Source: an uncultured Acetatifactor sp. (GTDB lineage: Bacteria > Bacillota > Clostridia > Lachnospirales > Lachnospiraceae). Taken from it: a DNA stretch of 35,377 nt. Under the pieces are notes generated by a model, which saw only the letters and a list, made by a program, of their open reading frames with translations, did no database searches and was not told the DNA's origin. Both the position numbers and the translations under genes were made by a program. Where the stretch lies: positions 1-35,377 of the forward strand of contig CAJUGL010000036.1 in NCBI GenBank assembly GCA_910586515.1, written 5' to 3'. Below are positions 7,689 to 14,802 of the stretch, piece by piece; position 1 is the first letter of the stretch; each line of letters starts with the position of its first letter.

Positions 7689-9497
7689 TCAGATTGGCGC
7701 CGCCTGTTCCACATAGTACTGCCTCTGCGCCTCCCACATCCTGCTGTACAGACCGTCCTTCCGGGCAGTCAGCTCCTCATGGGTACCGTCCTGCACCACC
7801 TGACCGTCCTGCAGCACAAGAATACGGTCACAGAAGCGGCAGCTGGACAGACGGTGCGAGATAAACACTGCCAGTTTTCCCTCCACCAGAACATTAAATT
7901 TCTCATAAATCTCACTTTCCGATATGGGATCCAGGGCGGCAGTGGGTTCATCCAGAATCACCACCGGCGCATCCTTATACAGCGCCCTGGCAATAGCGGT
8001 TTTCTGGCCCTCACCGCCTGACACTTCGATTCCGCTGCTGTCCAGGTCCCGGCACAGACTGATATCCAGTTCCCGTATCCCCAGTCCGGTCTTTTCTACT
8101 GCTGCCGCTGCCTTCCGGCGGTCAATATTCTCGCAAAGAGCAATGTTTTCTGCCAGGGTAGCCGCAAATATCTGGTAATCCTGAAACACTACCGACAGCA
8201 TCTCCATATATTCCTCCCTCGGAATTTCCCGGATGTCCACGCCGTCCAACAGGATTTTTCCCTCTGTTGGATCATAAAGACGGCACAGGAGTTTAATCAG
8301 AGTGGTTTTTCCGCACCCGTTAGTTCCGACTAATGCAACATGCTCCCTCCCGGACAGGCATAAATTCACATGCTTCAAAATCATCCGCTCCGACTCCGGA
8401 TAGGCAAAGGACACATCCTCAAAGCGAAACTCATGAACCGGAAGGGGACGGATACCTGTTATTCCCTCGCCCTCCTCTTCTCCCGCTTCTTCCAGGGCAA
8501 AAACAGCCTGCTGCCGGATGCACTCATTATACATGGTGCTGACAAGCGTAATCACCTGGTGCACCGCCTCCAGAAACTGCTGCACCACTCCTGCATACCA
8601 CACAATGCTTCCAATCCCCAGGCCGCCTGCCATGGCAATGGCGCCTACCATCAGGTAAATCAGACCGCTGATCGTCACGGAGGATACGCTGCCCATGATT
8701 CCCGGTTTCAGCTCCAACCGGTAAAAGTGCCTCATTACCTCGCTCATGCCCTCCATGTTTTTCCGTTCCTCGCGGAGAATCTTTTCTTGCATTCCGTATA
8801 TGCGGATATGCTTTCCCACGGAATATTCTGCTATCACATCATTGGAAAGCTGCATCGCAACCGAATTGTATTTCACCACATCCTGCATAATCCGGGTCAT
8901 CATCTTCGCATTCTGCTTCTCCCTCCACGACATATAACCCATGGAAGCCAACACCAGCAGGACAAGCAGTAAAAACAGCATTCCTACCAGAAAAGCCGAA
9001 TCCCCAAGCTGACCTGCCACTCCGGACAGACGGACAAAGGACACAAAGGACACCGCCATGGCAAACAGGCTCTTTATGATGGAATACATCCTATTCAAAA
9101 TACTCCCTGTCAAACCATAGATCCTGTCATTCTGCCTGATCTGGTTCAGAGTATTCACAAACTCCTCCGTCTCCATCTTTTCAAAAGGAACCCGGAATAT
9201 TTTCTCCGTCACATACTGTTTATAACGATATCCAAGCCTGGCAATTCTCTCATCCTTCCGGCTCGCCGCAAATGACCTGAGCCAATACAGAAAACCGTAT
9301 CCCACAGCCATGGACAGGGTCACTGTCAGCACGGAACGCAGATCTGCGCCCTCCCCCAGCAGATTCAGGACCGTGGAGGAAATCAGCAATATCCCAAAGC
9401 CTTCCAATGTGTCAAGCAGCGCCGCGGGCACCATCATGAGAAAAATCCCTCTGTCCAAACCTCCAAACAGCCCAAGTACCTTCCTAACCTGCTTCAT
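7689..9497 (-). CDS. ABC exporter half-transporter B (membrane domain fused to ATPase)
   Basis: 602 residues. An N-terminal membrane domain with about five to six segments (residues 15-300) is followed by a nucleotide-binding domain with Walker A (VGTNGCGKTT), signature (VSGGEGQK), Walker B (VVILDEP) and the H-loop (FISHRLSS). All catalytic residues are present. There is no N-terminal C39 peptidase domain, so it would not itself trim a leader peptide. The start at 9497 is chosen for GGGAGG just upstream; it overlaps the preceding gene by 14 bases. With that gene it should form a heterodimeric exporter in the cytoplasmic membrane. Similar pairs next to LytTR/GHKL systems export peptides; the cargo is not identifiable here. 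Confidence 0.93.
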   Translation of the reverse strand: MKQVRKVLGLFGGLDRGIFLMMVPAALLDTLEGFGILLISSTVLNLLGEGADLRSVLTVTLSMAVGYGFLYWLRSFAASRKDERIARLGYRYKQYVTEKIFRVPFEKMETEEFVNTLNQIRQNDRIYGLTGSILNRMYSIIKSLFAMAVSFVSFVRLSGVAGQLGDSAFLVGMLFLLLVLLVLASMGYMSWREKQNAKMMTRIMQDVVKYNSVAMQLSNDVIAEYSVGKHIRIYGMQEKILREERKNMEGMSEVMRHFYRLELKPGIMGSVSSVTISGLIYLMVGAIAMAGGLGIGSIVWYAGVVQQFLEAVHQVITLVSTMYNECIRQQAVFALEEAGEEEGEGITGIRPLPVHEFRFEDVSFAYPESERMILKHVNLCLSGREHVALVGTNGCGKTTLIKLLCRLYDPTEGKILLDGVDIREIPREEYMEMLSVVFQDYQIFAATLAENIALCENIDRRKAAAAVEKTGLGIRELDISLCRDLDSSGIEVSGGEGQKTAIARALYKDAPVVILDEPTAALDPISESEIYEKFNVLVEGKLAVFISHRLSSCRFCDRILVLQDGQVVQDGTHEELTARKDGLYSRMWEAQRQYYVEQAAPI

Positions 9498-11301
9498 ATC
9501 CGCCCTCCCCTCTGTCAGGCATCCATCCAGTGGTTTCCGCCCCTTCCTTATAGTATTTGCTCTGCTCCCGGAACATTCCGGCATACACTCCGCCTTTTTC
9601 CAACAGCTCCCGGTGAGTCCCCTCTTCCTTTATCCTCCCGTCCTCCAACAGCAGAATCCGGTCACAGAACCCTGTACTGGCCAGTCTGTGGGAAATGAAA
9701 AAGGAAGTCTTCTTCCGGGTCAACTGGTGATATTTCTTATACAGCTCACTTTCAGCCAGAGGATCCAACGCTGCCGTAGGCTCATCCAGAATCAGCAGGG
9801 GAGACTCCTTATACAGCGCCCTGGCCAGCAACAGCTTCTGCTCCTCCCCTCCGGAAAGATTTTCAGCTCCCTCACCCACTCCTTTCACAAGGGGTTGGTT
9901 CAGATTTGGAAAGCGGCTGCTGAGCCCTGCCTTTTCCAGACAGAGACGCACTTTATCCACATCTGCCGTTCCCCGTACAGCCACATTGTCCAACACACTG
10001 AAAGGCAGCACCAACATATCCTGAAACACCGCCGAAATCAATCCATACAGCTTTCCTTCCCGCATTTCGGAAATCGGAATGCCGTCTATCGTAATACTTC
10101 CTGCCGTTGGCTCGTAAAATCCGCACAGCAGCTTTACAAGAGTGGTTTTTCCGGCCCCGTTGGCCCCCACCAGGGAAATTTTTTCCCCTGGCCTGACATG
10201 AAAGCTGATATCCTCCAGAACCGCCTCCTCACTTCCAGGATAGGAAAAACTCACATGATCAAAGCGGATTTCCACTCCCCTGCAGTCCTCCGGCATTTCC
10301 TCCGGCTCCTCCCACTCCTCCGGCATATAAGCCAGAGCTTCCCTTACCATCTGCACATCATAGCTGCACTGTTTCATAATGTGAAAGCTCTGCATAAACC
10401 TGTTCATAAACTGCACAAACTGCGCTACGGCGCCTGTATAAAAGGCAAAATCAGCCAGACTGATCCGCCCCTCCAGAATCTCCCATGCAATCCATCCCAG
10501 CGACACTCCGTTCTGAAAAACCAACATAAGCGCATTGACGCCTTCTACCCCAAGATGCCGCACCGCAGCGTTCCGCGCCCATACCATGCGCTCCGCAACC
10601 GCCTCTTCCATCCGTCTCAGGAAAAACCCCGCCGCCTTACAGAGACGGATTTCCTTTCCGGCCTTCCCTGTGGTAACGTGATTGTAAATATACTCAATCT
10701 GTCTGTCTGAGGGATACACCTTCTCCCTCTGTCTGAATTCATAGGCCGCAACCCGGTTGGCGACAATGTTTGGAAGCACTGCCGTGAAAATAAGGATTCC
10801 CAGAACCATCGGATGCAGGGTTCCCAGGATTCCGAAAAACAAAACAATCCCCAGAATATTGATGACAAAATCCTGCATGGTGTGAATGATTCCCGCAATG
10901 CCGTAAGTCCTGCCGTCCGAATAGACTGCGTCCGCGGCAGCGCCTGTTTTCTGTTTCCACACAGGGTCCTCGGTAAGGGAATACCTGCAGCGCATCATCA
11001 TCTCGTCCAACCGCAGTCCCAACTTGATACGGCCTGCAGCAGCCTTCTCCGCATATCCTGCATTTCCCACCACAATGAGACTGTTCAGCACCGCAATTCC
11101 CGCCGCAAGAACCGCCACCCTGAATACAAGGGCCTTAAACTCCCATCCCTCCGTCACAGCCTGCACCACCACCCTGGGCAGATATACACTGAAAACCGGC
11201 ACCAACAGAGAGGCCGTCATCCCTAACAGCATGTATCCGAAAAGAGATCTGCTGCTGCGAAAATAATGCCTGCACACAAACCGTATATTTTTCCAAAACA
11301 T
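9484..11301 (-). CDS. ABC exporter half-transporter A (membrane domain fused to ATPase)
   Basis: 605 residues. It has a membrane domain and then an ATPase domain with Walker A (VGANGAGKTT), signature (LSGGEEQK), Walker B (LLILDEP) and switch histidine (FISHRLAS). It is a paralogue of the downstream gene, with the same layout and the shared motif DEPTAALDP followed by ESE. The ATG at 11301 has AAAGGAG 8 bases upstream; a GTG seven codons earlier lies before that site and is rejected. Its own promoter lies at 11353-11381, so the transporter can be expressed apart from the two-component genes just upstream. Both ATPase sites look complete, unlike heterodimers with one degenerate site. Confidence 0.93.
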   Translation of the reverse strand: MFWKNIRFVCRHYFRSSRSLFGYMLLGMTASLLVPVFSVYLPRVVVQAVTEGWEFKALVFRVAVLAAGIAVLNSLIVVGNAGYAEKAAAGRIKLGLRLDEMMMRCRYSLTEDPVWKQKTGAAADAVYSDGRTYGIAGIIHTMQDFVINILGIVLFFGILGTLHPMVLGILIFTAVLPNIVANRVAAYEFRQREKVYPSDRQIEYIYNHVTTGKAGKEIRLCKAAGFFLRRMEEAVAERMVWARNAAVRHLGVEGVNALMLVFQNGVSLGWIAWEILEGRISLADFAFYTGAVAQFVQFMNRFMQSFHIMKQCSYDVQMVREALAYMPEEWEEPEEMPEDCRGVEIRFDHVSFSYPGSEEAVLEDISFHVRPGEKISLVGANGAGKTTLVKLLCGFYEPTAGSITIDGIPISEMREGKLYGLISAVFQDMLVLPFSVLDNVAVRGTADVDKVRLCLEKAGLSSRFPNLNQPLVKGVGEGAENLSGGEEQKLLLARALYKESPLLILDEPTAALDPLAESELYKKYHQLTRKKTSFFISHRLASTGFCDRILLLEDGRIKEEGTHRELLEKGGVYAGMFREQSKYYKEGAETTGWMPDRGEGGYEAG

Positions 11302-11352
11302 AATGCCCTTCTCCTTTCCCACAATGTCCTGCCGCGGCCGCAGCTTTTCTCT

Positions 11353-11381
11353 ATTGTAAGAAAGGAAAAGGGCATTTGCAA
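11353..11381 (-). promoter_or_regulatory. Promoter of the ABC exporter operon
   Basis: TTGCAA (11376-11381), a 17-base spacer and TACAAT (11353-11358) on the minus strand, about 50 bases before the first exporter start. It is close to the SigA consensus. No direct-repeat LytTR site was obvious immediately upstream. Confidence 0.65.
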
Positions 11382-11435
11382 TCTCTTTTCCTTTTTCCGT
11401 CGTATTTTCTCTTTTTTCTGTAAAGGCCCTCTCTA

Positions 11436-12707
11436 TCAGTCCGCCATGTCCCGTTCTGCCAGTATGATTTTCTGAATTACCTGCCCCTCTCTCCTGTGCA
11501 TCTGATAAGTTCCGTTATATTTTTCCACAATCTGCCTCACGCTCACCATGCCGATTCCATGAACGGGAAATCCGGGCGCTTTTTCAACCTTCTCCTTCCC
11601 TGCGGAATTGACCAGTTCTATCTGCCATAAATCTCCCCTGGAAAGCAGCATAATGCTGATATTCCTGGGGCCCTGCACCTTTTCGCAGGCCCTTATGGCA
11701 TTGTCCAGCAGATTCAGCACAAGCGCCGACATATCCATCCAGGCAATTCCCCCGGGACATCCCGCAATCTGATAGGAAAAACATATCTCCGCCTTCCTGC
11801 AGGCCTGCTTCTTTGCCATCAGAATATACAGTAACTCTTTCTCCCCGCCTATTCTGCGTCCCTTGTGGGTGAGCCTGGACTGCTTCAGGTCTTCTATATA
11901 GGCTGCGGCCTCCTCCGGACTGCCGTTCTCGTACAATGCCCCCACCATGTCCAGATGATGCCGGAAATCATGTTCAAAAATCCGCAGTCTCCACAGTTCC
12001 CCCTCCGCCGCTTCCTGCCAGTTTTCCCTGGGAAGGCCCGTCTCCCCATACCCTGTCTGCGCAGCGCCCGCTCCCCTGCCTATGCCGGAAAGCTCTCCTG
12101 CGGCTGCCTCCATCCTTCTCAGTTCCTGCCGGATGCAGACAATCTGCTGCCACACAAGAACAGCGCCCGGTCCCAGATACAGGCAGATATCCATTGTATA
12201 TCCCTGCCAGGGCTCCGCATAGGGCATCCTGCCCAGAAATCCCACGCTCATCCGCAGAACCGCCAGAGCCGCCATCCACAGAGGGTAGATTTTTCCCCGT
12301 CCCAGCAGAAAAAGCGCCGCCATGAGGAACAACGCCGTACCCAGAGCCGTCTCCAGACCCTGTACCCCCATCCTCTCCCCTATCCAAGCCATCAGTCCTG
12401 TTCCTCCGGAATCAGCCATCGCCTGTCCTATTTCCCCTGCCCTCCGGACCGTTCCGATTCCTGCCAGGCTGCGGGCCATGAGCCAGACCCCTCCATACAG
12501 AAACAGCTCCTGCGTCTCTCCGCCCTGCCGCCAACGCTCCGCTCCCATAAGCCACAGAGCGGACAATACCGCGGCTGCCGGACCAAAAGCCGGAACCAGA
12601 TATCCTGCCAGGGTAAGAACGGCCACACCTGCCCCCACAGCCGCAGCCCCCCGGCGCCTTTTATAAAAAACAACATAATAGCCTGCCGCCACTAATCCCT
12701 CTAACAT
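11436..12707 (-). CDS. GHKL-type sensor histidine kinase (AgrC-like)
   Basis: 423 residues. The first 190 residues carry about six membrane segments as the sensor, followed by a linker and a kinase core. The phosphoacceptor is His246 in the FEHDFRHHLD motif. The ATP-binding part has an N-box (NLLDNAIRAC, 332-341) and a G-box (HGIGMVSV, 383-390). This arrangement is that of AgrC-like kinases sensing extracellular peptides, though the ligand is unknown and no agrB/agrD-like gene is in the window. The ATG overlaps the end of the regulator gene by 7 bases, so the pair is co-translated. It lies directly upstream of the ABC exporter genes on the same strand. Confidence 0.92.
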   Translation of the reverse strand: MLEGLVAAGYYVVFYKRRRGAAAVGAGVAVLTLAGYLVPAFGPAAAVLSALWLMGAERWRQGGETQELFLYGGVWLMARSLAGIGTVRRAGEIGQAMADSGGTGLMAWIGERMGVQGLETALGTALFLMAALFLLGRGKIYPLWMAALAVLRMSVGFLGRMPYAEPWQGYTMDICLYLGPGAVLVWQQIVCIRQELRRMEAAAGELSGIGRGAGAAQTGYGETGLPRENWQEAAEGELWRLRIFEHDFRHHLDMVGALYENGSPEEAAAYIEDLKQSRLTHKGRRIGGEKELLYILMAKKQACRKAEICFSYQIAGCPGGIAWMDMSALVLNLLDNAIRACEKVQGPRNISIMLLSRGDLWQIELVNSAGKEKVEKAPGFPVHGIGMVSVRQIVEKYNGTYQMHRREGQVIQKIILAERDMAD

Positions 12708-13390
12708 TTCATCAAATACTCCATATACGCTTTTCTCACATTTTCACGGCGTTCCCTTGCAATGGCAAGCTGCTGTCCGTCCGCCAGGATCACTGTATCA
12801 CGTTCCAGTCTTACAATATACAGCGCATTGACCATGCAGTTGCTGTAAATACGGATGAATCCTTCCGGCGACAGCTGCGCCTCAAACTGTTTCATGGATC
12901 CTGTCTCGGAAAAGCGGCTGCCATCCTTTAATGTGAATTCCACCTCATGATCATACACATATTTCAGATACATCACCTGACTCAGCTCAACAATCCTGTC
13001 CTGATTCTTTTTTCCCGTGACAAAGACTGCGTTTCCCTTCTCCCTGTCCAGTATCCGCTTCAGCGCTCTGGGAAGCTCGGAGGCAATCAGGGCTTTGGGA
13101 ACAAACGCAGCAGGCTTAAAGGCAAAGGCCTCCAGCACCAGTTCCGTATGATTCGTTATAAAAATAATTTCGCACCCTGCATTTTGTTTTTTCAATACAT
13201 GAGCCAGTTCATAACCATTGATCCCGGGCATCTCGATATCCAGAAGTACCAGGTCAAAAGACTCTTTCCAGAAAGCCGCCTGAAGGGCCTCCCCCGTATC
13301 AAACATTTCCGCCCCCAGCCTCAGTTCCGCCAGTACCTTTCCCACCGCAGCCCGGTCCGCAGCCTGATCGTCACAAAATCCGATTCTCAT
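12701..13390 (-). CDS. LytTR-family response regulator (AgrA-like)
   Basis: 229 residues. The receiver domain (1-115) has an acidic pocket (Asp7, Asp8) and phosphoacceptor Asp51 in VLLDIEMPG. The LytTR DNA-binding domain (about 130-229) contains the family's VMYLKYVYDHEVEF and FIRIYSNCMVNALYI strands. The start at 13390 gives the canonical MRIGFCDD; a longer frame to 13426 lacks a sensible ribosome site. It is first in the operon with the sensor kinase. Its promoter at 13552-13580 implies a leader of about 155 bases that contains a 32-bp palindrome. Likely targets are its own operon and the ABC exporter, by analogy. Confidence 0.92.
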   Translation of the reverse strand: MRIGFCDDQAADRAAVGKVLAELRLGAEMFDTGEALQAAFWKESFDLVLLDIEMPGINGYELAHVLKKQNAGCEIIFITNHTELVLEAFAFKPAAFVPKALIASELPRALKRILDREKGNAVFVTGKKNQDRIVELSQVMYLKYVYDHEVEFTLKDGSRFSETGSMKQFEAQLSPEGFIRIYSNCMVNALYIVRLERDTVILADGQQLAIARERRENVRKAYMEYLMKC

Positions 13391-13449
13391 TCCTGTTCTT
13401 TTCTCCCTGTCCCCCAGTCTGCCCACACTCTAAAAAAAGCCCTTCCGCA

Positions 13450-13481
13450 GTAACAGTTCAGTGCCCTGTCTGAACTGTTAC
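13450..13481. repeat. 32-bp palindrome with 8-bp target duplication (copy 2)
   Basis: GTAACAGTTCAG, eight bases TGCCCTGT, then CTGAACTGTTAC. It differs by one base from the last 32 bp of the 140-bp element at 2884-3023. Direct repeats CTTCCGCA abut it exactly (13442-13449 and 13482-13489), showing it arose by insertion. It lies in the predicted 5' leader of the LytTR/GHKL operon and would fold as a 12-bp hairpin in the RNA. Confidence 0.88.
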
Positions 13482-13551
13482 CTTCCGCAAAGTCCCCCAT
13501 CTTCCCTGACACTCCGGTTCCATTGCAGCCACATCCGCTCACAAAAGTTCA

Positions 13552-13580
13552 AGTATAGCTTTGGAATATCATGATGTCAA
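13552..13580 (-). promoter_or_regulatory. Promoter of the LytTR/GHKL operon
   Basis: TTGACA (13575-13580), a 17-base spacer and TATACT (13552-13557) on the minus strand. It points into the response regulator gene about 160 bases downstream. The -35 is a perfect consensus. Confidence 0.75.
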
Positions 13581-13619
13581 TCTTTGGGATTTTTCTGAAC
13601 CCCATTTTACCGGAATTTC

Positions 13620-13651
13620 GTAATGATTCAGACAGAGTGCTGAACTGTTAC
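13620..13651. repeat. 32-bp palindrome with 8-bp target duplication (copy 3)
   Basis: GTAATGATTCAG, eight bases ACAGAGTG, then CTGAACTGTTAC, inserted in the opposite orientation to copy 2. Identical GGAATTTC repeats flank it (13612-13619 and 13652-13659). Three changes in the left arm show it is older or decaying. It is 40 bp upstream of the LytTR operon's -35. Confidence 0.87.
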
Positions 13652-13727
13652 GGAATTTCCAACCGGAAAGCGGAAGGGCAAAAGAATACAGTCATGGAAG
13701 AATATGGACGATTTGCTTTTCTGCAAT

Positions 13728-13983
13728 GTGAGAGAGCGTATCGATTTCTCTAATCAATACGCTCTCTCACTTCTTTTCGCTGTCCAATGGACTTTACCTC
13801 CTTTATTCAATTTTCCTCTTCCACTTCTGCCTTCATGCATCTCCACCGTTTTTGTCCCTGTGTACTGCAACGTTCTAAACTTCAGATCTCCGTTACGTTT
13901 ACCGTGGTATATGCACTTTACTGTGATGCTCTATGCTTAACTGGTAAGCTTTTTTGTGGAAGTTTTATCTCTCTTTTGTTTGT
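13728..13983 (-). ncRNA. Putative structured RNA, unit 1
   Basis: It starts downstream of the consensus promoter at 13990-14018 and ends in a perfect 14-bp hairpin (GTGAGAGAGCGTAT at 13728-13741 with its complement at 13757-13770). Just before the hairpin is a strong ribosome-site sequence AAAGGAGGT and the palindrome GTCCATTGGAC. Only tiny frames exist. A second diverged copy lies at 14221-14522 with the same order of blocks. The two copies carry insertions and deletions that are not multiples of three, which argues against protein coding. No poly-T follows the hairpin. I do not recognise a known RNA family. Confidence 0.45.
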
Positions 13984-13989
13984 AAACCT

Positions 13990-14018
13990 ATTATATGATA
14001 TCTCGTCTGTAATGTCAA
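13990..14018 (-). promoter_or_regulatory. Promoter of putative RNA unit 1
   Basis: TTGACA (14013-14018), a 17-base spacer and TATAAT (13990-13995): a perfect consensus on the minus strand, in AT-rich DNA. Confidence 0.75.
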
Positions 14019-14220
14019 TACTTTTTTTCAATTTTTTTCAAATTATTTTTTTGCGTAATTATAACTTTTGCCTACTGTAATTATCTGAAAATTCTGTCTT
14101 TTTCAAGAGCTCTGGAGTAGGCGGTTTTATCCCTACTCGCCGCTCGGCCCATGCTCCGCTTTAACGGCAAACTTCCAGGTGCGAGAAGCCGCACTTTGGG
14201 CACGGACCTGCGCACAAAGC

Positions 14221-14487
14221 GAGAGAGTGTATCAATTTCTTTCAATCAATACACTCTCTCATCTCTCGTTGTCCATTGGACTGTACCTCCTTATTCAGTT
14301 TACTTTTTCTTCCATTGCTCCCTTCCGCGCATTCCCATTCTTCCATATATTAGTATTGTGAACCTCAGCCCTTTCTTATTTTTTTATAAAAAATATGGAA
14401 GATTGTTGTTTCTGTACTGCTGCGGTATCTTACAACTTAGTATATTAAGTTGCTTTTATGGAAGATTTTCTTGCCCTTCTTTTTTAT
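14221..14487 (-). ncRNA. Putative structured RNA, unit 2
   Basis: A diverged paralogue of unit 1 in the same order: promoter (14494-14522), a CTTCCA block, a small stem (CTTAATATACTAAG), a GAGGTT block, AAGGAGGT, the palindrome GTCCAATGGAC and a 12-bp terminal hairpin (GAGAGAGTGTAT at 14221-14232 with its complement at 14249-14260). A five-codon frame (MDNER) follows the ribosome site. In unit 1 the equivalent would begin with TTG and have six codons. GC-rich hairpin-forming sequence follows at 14112-14220. Function unknown. Confidence 0.45.
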
Positions 14488-14493
14488 GACTTT

Positions 14494-14522
14494 ATTGTAT
14501 ACCATCTGTTCTGTTTTGTCAA
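14494..14522 (-). promoter_or_regulatory. Promoter of putative RNA unit 2
   Basis: TTGACA (14517-14522), a 17-base spacer and TACAAT (14494-14499) on the minus strand, matching the position of the unit 1 promoter relative to its hairpin. Confidence 0.7.
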
Positions 14523-14561
14523 TATATTTTTTCAATTTCTTTCATTTTTTTAAATCTTCTG

Positions 14562-14593
14562 GTAACAGCTCAGACAGAACGCTGAACAGTTAC
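14562..14593. repeat. 32-bp palindrome with 7-bp flanking repeat (copy 4)
   Basis: GTAACAGCTCAG, eight bases ACAGAACG, then CTGAACAGTTAC. TCTTCTG abuts both sides (14555-14561 and 14594-14600); the eighth base differs, so the duplication is 7 bp or a worn 8 bp. It lies 40 bp upstream of the promoter of RNA unit 2, a spacing like that of copy 3 to the LytTR operon promoter. Confidence 0.8.
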
Positions 14594-14733
14594 TCTTCTG
14601 TCACTTTTCACTGATTAGAGAACGTACATCCGTATATTGTTGAAAATACCGCCGGTTTTAAAAAGACCGCCGCATTTTTCAGAAAAAGGCATAATTACAG
14701 CCAAACCAGAAAAGCAGTCTGTGTTGAAGCACA

Positions 14734-14767
14734 AAGCAGGCCCCCATAGCCAGCTGGGCGCCTGCTT
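14734..14767 (-). terminator. Hairpin after the Gly-heptad gene
   Basis: AAGCAGGC and GCCTGCTT pair across an 18-base loop about 36 bases after the stop of the minus-strand operon. Only a broken T run (TTTGTGCTT) follows, so termination may be partial. Confidence 0.5.
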
Positions 14768-14802
14768 ATTACATTTATAACATCTCTGCAGCGATTTCAA
14801 TT

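Noticed and set aside
9310..10710. 466-codon plus-strand frame opposite the ABC exporter genes
   Set aside because: Spans two well-supported minus-strand genes and has no domain.
13728..13770. Hairpin as a simple Rho-independent terminator
   Set aside because: No T run follows on either strand, and the same hairpin recurs as part of a larger conserved unit.
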